From assembly GCA_022824225.1 (NCBI GenBank), contig JAJEAH010000038.1:1-43473 (forward strand): DNA of 43,473 bases, read 5' to 3'. Shown here piece after piece: positions 16,575-23,930 of this stretch. Under the pieces are notes generated by a model, which saw only the letters and a list, made by a program, of their open reading frames with translations, was not told where the DNA came from and did not search any database. The position numbers were made by a program, and so were the translations under genes. The DNA comes from Chloroflexota bacterium (GTDB lineage Bacteria > Chloroflexota > UBA11872 > VXOZ01). Positions within the stretch are counted from its first letter, which is position 1. The number at the start of each line of letters is the position of its first letter.

Positions 16575-16594
16575 CCGGAAGCGCCGCTGGGGAA

Positions 16595-16627
16595 CGCCCC
16601 CTGCAGGAGTGCATTCTGCGGGGGGCG
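16595..16627 (+). terminator. GC-rich hairpin after the NYN-TPR gene
   Basis: CGCCCCCTGCAG (16595-16606) pairs with CTGCGGGGGGCG (16616-16627) with one mismatch, 20 bases after the stop codon. There is no T tract, so it may be a weak terminator or a transcript-stabilising stem. Two copies of CGGCTTGGCAAAC occur in the remaining gap up to 16860. Confidence 0.4.
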
Positions 16628-16864
16628 ACTGCCCAGCGAACAAGCTTGGCAAGCAGTTGTCCCCGCCTTGGCGCGGTCGTCTCGATTGAACGCCGCGCCC
16701 GCCGTTGATTCCGGTTTGCGGTTCCTGTCTCGCGCCGGCTTGGCAAACCCTCCTGCACGCTAGTCTGGCGTACCGGCGTAGAGTCCAGTGCCGCGTCGGC
16801 TTGGCAAACACCTATGCCGACATACCCGCTCACCTTGCGTTCCGCTACACGCGGCTAGTATCAT

Positions 16865-16897
16865 GTTAACTAAGTAGATTAGTAAACATTAGTTAAC
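16865..16897 (+). promoter_or_regulatory. Putative Rrf2 operator with three related half-sites
   Basis: GTTAACTAA (16865-16873) and TTAGTTAAC (16889-16897) form a perfect 9-bp inverted repeat. Inside it ACTAA (16869-16873) and TTAGT (16879-16883) form a second, overlapping palindrome, so ATTAGTAAAC (16878-16887) and ATTAGTTAAC (16888-16897) are tandem 10-bp copies. The AT-rich block is conspicuous in GC-rich DNA and lies 21 bases before the Rrf2 start. It is read as an autoregulatory operator; promoter hexamers probably overlap it. Confidence 0.6.
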
Positions 16898-16918
16898 GAA
16901 CGGTCTGGCGTCAGCGCT

Positions 16919-17356
16919 ATGCGGATTTCGATGAAGGCGGACTACGCGGTCCGCGCGGTGGTGGACTTGGGTCACCGGTACGGGCAGGGCCTGGTGCAGA
17001 GCGCGGAAATCGCGCGGCGGCAGTACATTCCCGAGGCCTATCTCGACCAGTTACTCACGGCGCTGCGCAAAGCCGGGATCGTGCGCAGCACCCGCGGCCC
17101 ACAGGGCGGCCATGCCCTTGCGCATCCGCCCGACCAGATCACCATGGAACTCGTGGTGTCCACGCTGGAAGGGCCCTTCACGCCAGTGGCGTGTATGGAA
17201 AACGTGGATTTCTGCGCGTTGGTGCCCGGCTGCGGGCAACGGGAAGTGTGGCACGAAGTCCAGGCGGCGGTGAACTCAATCCTGAGCCGCCATTCCATTG
17301 CCGATCTGGTCGCTCGCGAGAAAGAACGCCGCGAGCGCATCGTGTACTATATTTGA
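16919..17356 (+). CDS. Rrf2 family transcriptional regulator with three cysteines
   Basis: A 145-residue DNA-binding protein. The N-terminal winged helix-turn-helix is clear: MKADYAVRAVVDLG, SAEIARRQYIPEAYLDQLLTALRKAGIVRSTRGPQGGHALAHPPDQIT. A cysteine cluster C92-x6-C99-x5-C105 (ACMENVDFCALVPGCG) sits where IscR-type members bind a [2Fe-2S] cluster, with one residue more between the first two. The family includes IscR (iron-sulfur supply), CymR (cysteine metabolism) and NsrR (nitric oxide). The ThiF/MoeB gene starts 38 bases after the stop codon, so control of sulfur metabolism is the natural inference. The start ATG 16919 has no evident Shine-Dalgarno. A possible operator lies just upstream. 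Confidence 0.92.
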   Translation: MRISMKADYAVRAVVDLGHRYGQGLVQSAEIARRQYIPEAYLDQLLTALRKAGIVRSTRGPQGGHALAHPPDQITMELVVSTLEGPFTPVACMENVDFCALVPGCGQREVWHEVQAAVNSILSRHSIADLVAREKERRERIVYYI

Positions 17357-17394
17357 TGCCTACTGACAAGAACAATCGAAGGAGGAATCAACCA

Positions 17395-18258
17395 ATGAGC
17401 AACGTAGCCAGACGGCCCAGCCTCTTCACCCCGGAACAGGTGCAGCGGTACAGCAGGCACATCATTCTCACCGAGGTCGGACCGCTGGGCCAGCGCAAGC
17501 TGATCAATGCCAAGGTCTTGCTGCTTGGCGCGGGCGGACTGGGCTCTCCCGCCGCGCTCTATCTCGCCGCGGCCGGCGTGGGCACCATGGGCATCGTCGA
17601 CTTCGACGAGGTGGACCTGAGTAACTTGCAGCGTCAAATCTTGCACGGCCATTCGGACGTCGGCCGTCCGAAAGTTGCCTCCGCGCAGGACCGCCTGCGC
17701 GAGGTTAATCCCGACGTGAACGTGGTGGCCCATACCGACCACCTCAACTCGGACAACGTGATGGACGTGTTTGCCGACTATGACGTCATCGTGGACGGCA
17801 CGGACAACTTTCCTACGCGCTACCTCGTCAACGATGCCGCGCTCTTCCTGAACAAGCCGGTGGTGCACGGCAGTATCTTCCGGTTCGAGGGACAGGCAAC
17901 GGTGTTCGAACCCGGCAATGGCTGCTACCGCTGCCTCTATCCCGAGCCGCCGCCGCCGGAAATGGCGCCTTCCTGCTCGGAGGCGGGTGTGCTCGGCGTG
18001 CTGCCCGGCATTGTTGGCTCCATCCAGGCCATTGAAACGGTCAAACTGATTCTGGGCATTGGCGATACCCTTACCAACCGCCTCCTGCTCTTCGACGCGC
18101 TGGCAATGTCGTTCCAAGAGGTCAAGCTGCGCCGCGATCCCGCGTGCCCGGTCTGCGGCGAGAATCCAACGGTCACTGAACTGATCGACTACGAAGCCTT
18201 CTGCGGCATGCCGGCGGTTGAGGAAACCCTAGACGTGACCTCCGGTACGGTAACGTAG
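17395..18258 (+). CDS. MoeB/ThiF family E1-like adenylyltransferase
   Basis: A 287-residue protein that would adenylate the C-terminal Gly of a ubiquitin-like sulfur carrier (MoaD, ThiS or CysO). It begins at ATG 17395 with AAGGAGG nine bases upstream; the longer frame is read-through. Features: RYSRHIILTEVGPLGQRKL, ATP-binding GAGGLGSPAALYLAAAGVG (46-64), VDFDEVDLSNLQRQI with the catalytic Arg, DGTDNFPTRYLVND, structural zinc cysteines C177-x2-C180 and C251-x2-C254, and C194 in SCSEAGVLGVLPG, the position of the thioester or persulfide cysteine in relatives. No rhodanese domain is attached, so sulfur must come from another protein. It follows the Rrf2 gene closely and is likely co-transcribed with it. 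Which carrier it serves is unknown; none is encoded nearby. Confidence 0.93.
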   Translation: MSNVARRPSLFTPEQVQRYSRHIILTEVGPLGQRKLINAKVLLLGAGGLGSPAALYLAAAGVGTMGIVDFDEVDLSNLQRQILHGHSDVGRPKVASAQDRLREVNPDVNVVAHTDHLNSDNVMDVFADYDVIVDGTDNFPTRYLVNDAALFLNKPVVHGSIFRFEGQATVFEPGNGCYRCLYPEPPPPEMAPSCSEAGVLGVLPGIVGSIQAIETVKLILGIGDTLTNRLLLFDALAMSFQEVKLRRDPACPVCGENPTVTELIDYEAFCGMPAVEETLDVTSGTVT

Positions 18259-18864
18259 AGACCGGACGGCTGCTGCGCCCGGCGGCGCGAGTCTCTTGCG
18301 GCATTTCGACAAGCTCAATGCGAGCGAGGCAACACTGTTTCGAGCGGTCGAGCCGATGCTTGCAGGGGACTTTTGTGGTGGATAGGCGTTGTGTTGGCGA
18401 TGCTGTTCGCATTTCGACAAGCTCGATGCGAACGGAACAACACAGTTTTCGAAGGGTCTAGCCGATGTTTGCAGGGGACTTGTGTGGTGGATTGGCGTTG
18501 TGTTGGCGATGCTGTTCGCATTTCGACAAGCTCAATGCGAACGGAACCCTGGGCTCCATGCGGGTGTAGTGGTAGACCGTGTCTACGGCGCGCAGGATGA
18601 GACAAATGGGCTTCAGGAATTATTGTGTGGCGGGCGGCTAGGCATTTCAGATTGAGCTTTGGGCATTCTGACAAGCTCGATGCGAACGGATAGCAGCCTC
18701 ACGTGTTAGCGCGCGTCGCCCGCGGTCGACGTGCGTCCCGTGCCGCAAGCCTGGGCTTGTGCCATTGTGCGCGTCAGCCTGCGCGCTTGTCCGCAGGCAG
18801 CCCAGGCAGTAGAGTGAGAGAGTGCCCTGGGCGCCGGTTGGGCGCCCGCCGGTGCGCATAGGGT
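18259..18864. repeat. Tandem 108/109-bp repeats between ThiF and TusB-like genes
   Basis: The word GCATTTCGACAAGCTC begins at 18301, 18409 and 18518, giving steps of 108 and 109 bases; the intervening text (GTTTGCAGGGGAC, GGCGTTGTGTTGGCGATGCTG) is repeated too. A further partial core lies near 18663. Each core is the palindromic motif GCATTTCGACAAGCTC(A/G)ATGCG. The remaining 160 bases before the TusB-like gene carry no gene that I can support. Confidence 0.82.
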
Positions 18865-19167
18865 ATGAGGGCTGCGGAGCGTGCGACGACAGGATTGCGC
18901 CAGATGGCTGCGGAGGCGGTGCTGCATATACTTACCCACGCCGAAAACAGAGAGGCATGGGACGCCATCGCGTCTGAGAGCCGTGAGCGGGCGGTAACCG
19001 TGCTCCTGGTGCAGTCAGCCGTGCTCGCGCCGCCCCATTCCTCCGTGACGGTGGTGGCGTCCCGCGCCGACTGGCAGAAGCACGGCGCCGTGCATCCCCA
19101 CAAGACCGTAGACTACGAGGAAATTCTGCAACTCATTGACGAACACGACGTGATCAGGCGCTGGTAG
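18865..19167 (+). CDS. TusB/DsrH-like sulfur relay protein
   Basis: A protein of 100 residues (or 87 from ATG 18904). From residue 17 it follows the TusB/DsrH pattern: VLHILTHAENREAW at the start, a central strand VTVLLVQSAVLAPP, VTVVASRADWQKHG, and the ending VDYEEILQLIDEHDVIRRW, which resembles the VDY...LVxxHxxVxxW ending of the family. TusB and DsrH are subunits of TusBCD/DsrEFH complexes that pass sulfane sulfur to TusA. Here no TusC/TusD (DsrF/DsrE) gene is adjacent, so it would act alone or with distant partners. The JAMM gene follows three bases after the stop, indicating one transcript. The similarity is judged by eye and is weaker than for its neighbours. Confidence 0.68.
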   Translation: MRAAERATTGLRQMAAEAVLHILTHAENREAWDAIASESRERAVTVLLVQSAVLAPPHSSVTVVASRADWQKHGAVHPHKTVDYEEILQLIDEHDVIRRW

Positions 19168-19170
19168 TCC

Positions 19171-19617
19171 ATGCTGAAGCTTACAGCCGAGCAACGCGCC
19201 GCCATGATCGCGCACGTCCGCGCGGCTGCGCCCAACGAAGGCTGCGGCATGCTGGGCGGCACGGACGGCACAGTGCGTCAGGTGTTTCCCGCCCGCAACG
19301 CCGCGGCGAGCCCCATCCGCTACACTATCCATCCGGCAGACCTGTTGCGCATCGTGCGCACGGTGGAGTACGAGCAGGACTGGCAGATCGTCGGCATTTT
19401 TCACTCACACGTTGCCTCACCGGCATATCCATCGGCGACGGACGTGGCCGAAGCGGAGTTCGACATGGGCGATGGGGAGTTGGCGGAACGGTACCCGGGG
19501 GCAGTGCACGTCGTCATCTCGCTCGCGGATCCGGCGGAGCCGGACGTCCGCGGATTCACGATCCGGCAGGGCGAGATTCGTGAAGTACCCTTGCAGGTTG
19601 TGCCGGATCCGGCTTGA
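19171..19617 (+). CDS. JAMM/Mov34 (Mec+-like) metallopeptidase
   Basis: A 148-residue zinc peptidase of the JAB1/MPN/Mov34 superfamily. The full JAMM signature is present: Glu23 (PNEGCGMLGG), His78 and His80 (GIFHSH), Ser88 and Asp91 (YPSATD), with the exact HxH-x7-S-x2-D spacing. Prokaryotic members such as Mec+ of Mycobacterium remove cysteine from the C terminus of the thiocarboxylated carrier CysO, completing an alternative cysteine biosynthesis route, and they are often next to ThiF/MoeB-like genes. The same partnership is suggested here, 0.9 kb downstream of the E1-like gene and directly after the TusB-like gene. ATG 19171 starts it three bases after the previous stop. No CysO/ThiS-type gene was seen. 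Confidence 0.92.
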   Translation: MLKLTAEQRAAMIAHVRAAAPNEGCGMLGGTDGTVRQVFPARNAAASPIRYTIHPADLLRIVRTVEYEQDWQIVGIFHSHVASPAYPSATDVAEAEFDMGDGELAERYPGAVHVVISLADPAEPDVRGFTIRQGEIREVPLQVVPDPA

Positions 19618-19819
19618 CCAAGCCGTGTGGTTCTGGCGCGCGTGGCGGAAGCTCCCTGGCGCATACGTGGCCGATCTTCCGCTCCGGGCGGTTGAGGTGT
19701 TGTGCCTTTTGCCTGCCAAGAGCCTGCATAGAGCGTACAATGAGAGTATGTTGTGTTTCCGGCCTATGGGGAGGTATTCGCACCTTTTCGGCTGTCAAGT
19801 GCGAGACCGGAGGGCAGAT

Positions 19820-20371
19820 ATGGCGAGCTCCACGCCCGCAATCAAGTTGACCTACGACGACTACCGCAATACGCCGGACGATGAGCGCTACGAACTTCTG
19901 GACGGTGAATTAGTGCTGGCGCCGGCGCCGCGTCTGTCCCACCAGCGGGTGGCTATGCGACTCGGAGCGCTCTTGCACGGCTTCGTGCAGGAGCAAGGTC
20001 TTGGGCAGGTCTTTGCCGCGCCATGCGACGTGGTACTATCGCTCACGAATGTTGTCCAGCCTGACTTGCTCTTCGTTGCCAGGGAACGTGAACATGTGCT
20101 GCGCAACGGCGACAACGTCCGCGGCGCGACCGACGTCGTAATCGAAATCCTCTCTCCCGCCACCGCCGCGCGCGACCGGACAATTGAACGTGAACTTTAC
20201 GCCGAATACGGTGTGAGAGAATACTGGCTAGTGGACCCCGCTGCCAAGACCGTGACGGTGCTGCCGCGGAGTGAGCGCGGCTTTGACGCCGCAGGCGTCT
20301 ACGGCCCTGGGCAGGACTTGACGTCGCCCACGGTGCGCGGTTTTGTGCTGGATCCAGACGAGGTGTTCTAG
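19820..20371 (+). CDS. Uma2 family (DUF820) putative endonuclease
   Basis: A 183-residue member of the Uma2 family, a PD-(D/E)xK-type nuclease fold very common in cyanobacteria and Chloroflexota. ATG 19820 is chosen because GGAGGG (19809-19814) lies five bases upstream; the frame continues back into the JAMM gene without homology. Conserved parts: LTYDDYRNTPDDERYELLDGELV (Glu30), VQPDLLFV (Asp82), DVVIEILSPATAARDR (Glu109) and LYAEYGVREYWLVDP. The residue that is usually Lys in the RDRxxKRxLY segment is Glu123 here, which could impair catalysis. The function of the family is unproven; mobility-related roles have been suggested. It lies between sulfur-related genes but has no obvious link to them. 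Confidence 0.88.
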   Translation: MASSTPAIKLTYDDYRNTPDDERYELLDGELVLAPAPRLSHQRVAMRLGALLHGFVQEQGLGQVFAAPCDVVLSLTNVVQPDLLFVAREREHVLRNGDNVRGATDVVIEILSPATAARDRTIERELYAEYGVREYWLVDPAAKTVTVLPRSERGFDAAGVYGPGQDLTSPTVRGFVLDPDEVF

Positions 20372-20547
20372 CGCGCTTGCCCTGAGCGTTGCCGGGCCTC
20401 TCGCTTGTGAACGGCGCGCGGCAATGTCTCGTCTCGCGTAGAATGACAGTACAGATACGAACTGCAGAGACTGCCTCCGTATCGACGCCGGCCAACGCGC
20501 CGGCACAGTGACGGCGGCAAAGCGCAAGACCCCTGGGAGGTTTGTAG

Positions 20548-21393
20548 ATGGCTACGGCAGCGCTAGACGTAAAGTACGAGAATCTCAAACAGCTCATCGA
20601 GGGCATGGGAAAGACCCTCATCGCCTATTCCGGCGGCGTGGACAGCACCTTCCTGGCGAAGGCGGCCTATGACGCGCTGGGTCGCGACGCGGTGGCGGTT
20701 ACGGCGCTTTCCCCCACCTATCCGGCAACGGAACTGGAAGAGGCGAAAGTCTACGCCGCGGAGATCGGCATCGAGCACCGCCTCATCGAGACTCACGAGT
20801 TGGAAAAAGAGGAATACGCCGTCAACAATCCCGACCGGTGCTTCCACTGCAAGAAGGAACTCTTTACCGAAATGCAGCTCATCGCCCAGGATGAGGGATT
20901 CGACACCATCGTCTACGGCGGCATCATGGACGATCTGGGCGACCACCGGCCGGGCATGGAAGCGGCCGACTTGCTGAACGCCCGCGCGCCGCTGCTGGAG
21001 GCCGAACTGCAGAAACAGGAAATTCGCCAGCTTTCAAGAGAACTCGGCTTGCCCACGTGGAATAAGCCCGGCGGCGCCTGCCTGGCCTCGCGCATTCCCT
21101 ACGGCATGCGGGTCACGCTGGAAAAGCTGCGCCAGGTTGACCAAGCCGAGCATTTCCTACATAAACTTGGCTTTCGGCTGGTGCGCGTACGCCACCACGG
21201 CGACATCGCCCGCATCGAGGCGCCGCCTGAAGATCTGGCCCGCTTATTTGCCGATGACGCCCACACGCGCATCGTGGACGCTCTCAAGGCAATCGGCTTC
21301 AAGTACGTTGCCCTGGATATGGAGGGCTACCGCACAGGTTCGCTCAACGAGACGTTGGCAAACCACAATATCGTACCGTTGCAAACGGTGTAA
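20548..21393 (+). CDS. larE: LarE-type ATP-dependent sulfur transferase
   Basis: LarE inserts sulfur into the pyridinium precursor of the nickel-pincer nucleotide cofactor of lactate racemase. This 281-residue protein has the PP-loop SGGVDS (28-33), the RCFHCKKELF segment with C98-x2-C101, and PGGACLASRIPYG with C178, the position of the sacrificial cysteine of Lactobacillus LarE. The three cysteines together are the pattern reported for the [4Fe-4S]-dependent LarE of Thermotoga, which can work catalytically with an external sulfur donor. GGGAGG lies eight bases before the ATG. No larA, larB or larC is in this window, so either they are elsewhere or this protein serves another sulfur-insertion reaction in the neighbouring sulfur module. 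Family assignment is firm, pathway is open. Confidence 0.9.
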   Translation: MATAALDVKYENLKQLIEGMGKTLIAYSGGVDSTFLAKAAYDALGRDAVAVTALSPTYPATELEEAKVYAAEIGIEHRLIETHELEKEEYAVNNPDRCFHCKKELFTEMQLIAQDEGFDTIVYGGIMDDLGDHRPGMEAADLLNARAPLLEAELQKQEIRQLSRELGLPTWNKPGGACLASRIPYGMRVTLEKLRQVDQAEHFLHKLGFRLVRVRHHGDIARIEAPPEDLARLFADDAHTRIVDALKAIGFKYVALDMEGYRTGSLNETLANHNIVPLQTV

Positions 21394-21576
21394 GGGCTCG
21401 GTTGCCGACCGCCGCGTGCGTCCGGGGGCGCGGGACGAGCGCTGAACGGCGCGATTGGTGGGTCTCTTCGCGAAACGCGAGACTGGCTGATTCTCCGGAA
21501 CTCGATGCGCGGGAGCGGTGGCTGCGCCAAGGCGATTGCTGCGCCAAAGCGAAGGCTGGGCAAAAGGTGAAAGTAT

Positions 21577-21993
21577 ATGGCTGCTCAGAACCGCATCCTG
21601 TTCGTCTACAATGCCGACGGCGGGCTGCTCGCGCAGTTCAAAGACTACGTGCTCAAGATCGTCTCACCGGAGACGTATCCCTGTAGTCTCTGCCAGATTA
21701 CGTATGGCAATTTGGGCATGAAGCGCGCCTGGCGGCGCTTTGTGCGGAGCCTGCCACTTGAGGCGGTGTTCCTGCATCGCGACGAACTGGTGGGCGCGTA
21801 TGCGAGTCTGCGGCACTTCCCGCTGGCCGCGGTCTTCAGCGAGGAAGAGGGTGCGGTCAGTCTGCTAATCTCAGCCGACGAATTGGACGCAACGCCGGAC
21901 CTGCCGGCGCTGCAAGCGTTGGTGCTGGCGCGAGTGCATGAGCGCACGCGTGGCCGTGGGCAAAGCCGCAAAGAGACGGCGACGGTTGCCTGA
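21577..21993 (+). CDS. Conserved hypothetical protein with CxxC motif
   Basis: A 138-residue protein I recognise as belonging to a conserved but uncharacterised bacterial family beginning xxLFVYNADxGLxxxxxDxxxKIxSPxTYPCxLCxxTYGxxGMKxxW. Here these are ILFVYNADGGLL, KIVSPETYPCSLCQITYGNLGMKRAW, then FLHRDEL and PLAAVF. C36-x2-C39 could bind metal or be redox active. No signal peptide or membrane helix is seen; the C-terminal 25 residues are basic and low complexity. The start ATG 21577 has AAGGTGAAAG-like sequence upstream at fair distance. It follows larE by 183 bases on the same strand and may belong to the sulfur group, but this rests on position only. No function is claimed. Confidence 0.8.
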   Translation: MAAQNRILFVYNADGGLLAQFKDYVLKIVSPETYPCSLCQITYGNLGMKRAWRRFVRSLPLEAVFLHRDELVGAYASLRHFPLAAVFSEEEGAVSLLISADELDATPDLPALQALVLARVHERTRGRGQSRKETATVA

Positions 21994-22027
21994 GAGGCCA
22001 ATCGCAACCTTCTTGTCTAGACAAGAA
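21984..22027. repeat. Hairpin and perfect 18-bp palindrome
   Basis: GGTTGC (21984-21989) pairs with GCAACC (22004-22009) across the stop codon of the preceding gene, followed by TTCTTGTCT, a weak terminator form. The T run belongs to a perfect palindrome, TTCTTGTCTAGACAAGAA (22010-22027). TGCCTGAGAGG is repeated at about 21987 and 22063. Confidence 0.5.
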
Positions 22028-22200
22028 CTGCTTGTCCTAAGCACGAACGGCTTTGGCGGTTTTGCCTGAGAGGACCAAGACCAGGTTCCAATTCGAAGCG
22101 CCGCGCGCGTCGACTTGAGCACGACAGTAGACGTAGCTCACAGGACGACATGCGTTGCGCCGCGAGCGCGGCGCTCTAGGCGAAGAGAACATACGAATTC

Positions 22201-22277
22201 TGGTCGGGGTGCCCGGATTCGAACCGGGGGCCTCTTGAACCCCATTCAAGCGCGCTACCAGGCTGCGCCACACCCCG
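22201..22277 (-). tRNA. tRNA-Pro (anticodon GGG), CCA encoded
   Basis: Minus-strand cloverleaf: acceptor CGGGGTG/CACCCCG, D-arm GCGCAGCCTGGTAGCGC, anticodon stem CTTGA/TCAAG around loop ATGGGGT (anticodon GGG), T-arm CCGGTTCGAATCCGG. Discriminator A is followed by CCA in the DNA, unlike the tRNA-Gln gene at 3847. Confidence 0.96.
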
Positions 22278-22453
22278 TTCTCGTGCCGATTCCACCATCC
22301 ACGCGGCTGCGATCCGCGCAGCCTGTCGCTTGCCCGCGCGGGCGAACCTCATTCTAAGGAGGAACGGGCTCACCGGCGCCGGTCAAAGCCACCTCTATTG
22401 TACCAGCGGGATGGCCCCCGCTCAACGAGCACTCCCATCTCGACGCCGGCAGG

Positions 22454-23362
22454 TTAGATGGACGCGCGCACCAACCGGACTGCGAGCGCGCCGGAACCGG
22501 CCAGAATCAAGCACAGCCCGAACGTGGGCAGGCCCAGCGGCGGCCCGTGCAGTGAAGGCCCGTAGAGAAAGAGGACGAGCGCGCCGATCGTCAGGGGCAA
22601 CGACTCACGGAACGCCAGCGCCCGCAGGGCGCGTCCCATGACGGCCAGCGCCATGATTGCCGCCAAGAAGACGCCGCCGCCTGGAAACAGGAGGGGTACG
22701 CGGTCCAGGGCAAGGTCGCTGAACCGTTCGAGAAAGGGCCCGTTTGCGGCGGAAAGGCAGGAGTTGGCAGCGCTCACGCACGCCTGCGCCAATTCGACCA
22801 CCAGCGTTGCTTCCAGCGCAAACACTCCCGTAAGCACCGCGGCGCCGGCCACGCCGAGCGCCAGGGCGGCGCGCATCACGGGATGCGGGCGCGGCAGCAA
22901 TGACGTGAGAGTGAAAAGCACACCCATACCGAGCAAACTGCCGCCGGCCAGACCGAGGTGCACCCAGCGCCAGCGTACGGCGTCAGCCGCCAGCGCGGCA
23001 ACTTGCTCGGCGGCGGTGCCCGCGAACCCCGGGTGGATGCCGGTATTGCTCAGCAGGATGAAGGTGAGAGGAAAGAGCGTCAGGCAAGCTGCCCGCGCGA
23101 TCGCCGCCCCCCGGCTGAGTTTAGGGGTTGCCGGTGCGGCTGACGAACTCTTGCCACTTTCGGGGTCATCCGGCGCAATCGCGGACTCCCGGCTCAATAC
23201 CGGATTTGACGGTGCACTTGCTGAATCCGTGCTCCTGTCTGGGTCCACCGGCGCGGCGGCGTCCTTGCAATCGACGGGGGTCGCCGGCAGAACTTCGGAG
23301 TCACCATCTGTATCCGAAGGAACCGGCGAAACTGAATCGGAATCCCTGTTCGGTTGGCCCAT
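22454..23362 (-). CDS. Membrane protein of unknown function with repetitive N-terminal tail
   Basis: A 302-residue protein I do not recognise at family level. Residues 1-85 are hydrophilic, rich in Asp, Ser, Pro and Ala, and carry a degenerate repeat (SASAPSNPVLSRESAIA ... SSAAPATPKLSRGAAIA). Six hydrophobic segments follow: about 88-106, 133-155, 160-182, 222-245, 250-268 and 275-298. The loop after the first helix has NTGIHPGFAGTAAEQVAAL. The arrangement recalls small DUF-type helical membrane proteins found in actinobacteria and Chloroflexota. The start at 23362 is the first available; since no methionine lies between the tail and helix one, the tail is probably real. It is divergent from the YeeE/YedE gene, with a repeat array between them. 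Confidence 0.65.
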   Translation of the reverse strand: MGQPNRDSDSVSPVPSDTDGDSEVLPATPVDCKDAAAPVDPDRSTDSASAPSNPVLSRESAIAPDDPESGKSSSAAPATPKLSRGAAIARAACLTLFPLTFILLSNTGIHPGFAGTAAEQVAALAADAVRWRWVHLGLAGGSLLGMGVLFTLTSLLPRPHPVMRAALALGVAGAAVLTGVFALEATLVVELAQACVSAANSCLSAANGPFLERFSDLALDRVPLLFPGGGVFLAAIMALAVMGRALRALAFRESLPLTIGALVLFLYGPSLHGPPLGLPTFGLCLILAGSGALAVRLVRASI

Positions 23363-23465
23363 TCTCGACCTTTCGCGCGTACCCGGTGCGCCTCGCTCGC
23401 GCCAACGTCCGGTTTCACGCTAGCCGGGTAGCGCAGCGGCCGTCAACCGGCGGCATCGAGACGCA

Positions 23466-23750
23466 ACTCAAAACCGTTCGCACTGGAGCCGTCGAAGCGC
23501 GTACCACAGATCCGTTCGCACTGAGCCAGCCGAAGTGCCACCGCTGAATCCCGTTCGCACAGGACCCGTCGAAGCGCCAACCACAGAACCGTTCGCACTG
23601 AGCTTGTCGAAGTGCCACCGCTGAGACCCTTTAACACCGAGCTAGCCGCAGCGCACCCGCCGAATCCCGTTCGCACTGAGCCTGTCGAAGTGCAACCGCT
23701 GAACTCCGTTCGCACTGAGCCTGTCGAAGTGCCACCGCTGAATTCCATTC
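23466..23750. repeat. Tandem array of seven 38/39-bp units
   Basis: CGTTCGCAC begins at 23475, 23513, 23552, 23590, (degenerate) 23628, 23668 and 23707. Each unit reads close to CGTTCGCACTGAGCCTGTCG followed by AAGTGCCACCGCTGAATCC. It belongs to the CTGAGCCTGTCGAA repeat family of the window, here in tight tandem form. All of each unit is repeated, so there are no unique spacers and it is not a CRISPR array. Confidence 0.88.
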
Positions 23751-23901
23751 CCCGCAAACGCCGCGAACACACCCAGTCAGGGCAGTAGCCAGCAGAGCCG
23801 AACCGAAACGCGCCCTCAATTCCCCCCGCCGCCGAAATTCACTCACCACCAACAGTCATCCCAATTACTCCTGACCCGAATCTGGCGCGCACGTGCTATA
23901 C

Positions 23902-23930
23902 TTGATAAAATAAAGCAACGAAGTCATAAT
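23902..23930 (+). promoter_or_regulatory. Sigma-70-type promoter for the YeeE/YedE gene
   Basis: TTGATA (23902-23907), a 17-base spacer and CATAAT (23925-23930) form the best promoter match in the window, in an AT-rich patch of GC-rich DNA. Transcription would start near 23937, leaving a leader of about 110 bases before ATG 24047. Confidence 0.65.

Noticed and set aside
17191-17394. N-terminal extension of the ThiF/MoeB gene into the Rrf2 gene
   Set aside because: ATG 17395 has an excellent AAGGAGG at nine bases and matches the normal start of the family; the extension overlaps Rrf2 coding sequence in another frame.
19412-19819. N-terminal extension of the Uma2 gene
   Set aside because: The upstream part overlaps the JAMM gene out of frame and is Arg/Ser-rich; ATG 19820 has a strong Shine-Dalgarno.
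23466-23750. Possible CRISPR array
   Set aside because: The whole of each 38/39-bp unit is repeated, including the part that would be the spacer, and no cas gene is present.
23443-23772. Minus-strand frame encoding 13-residue repeats (FSGGTSTGSVRTE)
   Set aside because: The unit spacing alternates between 38 and 39 bases so the frame is not maintained between units, and there is no start signal; the array is better explained as intergenic repeats.
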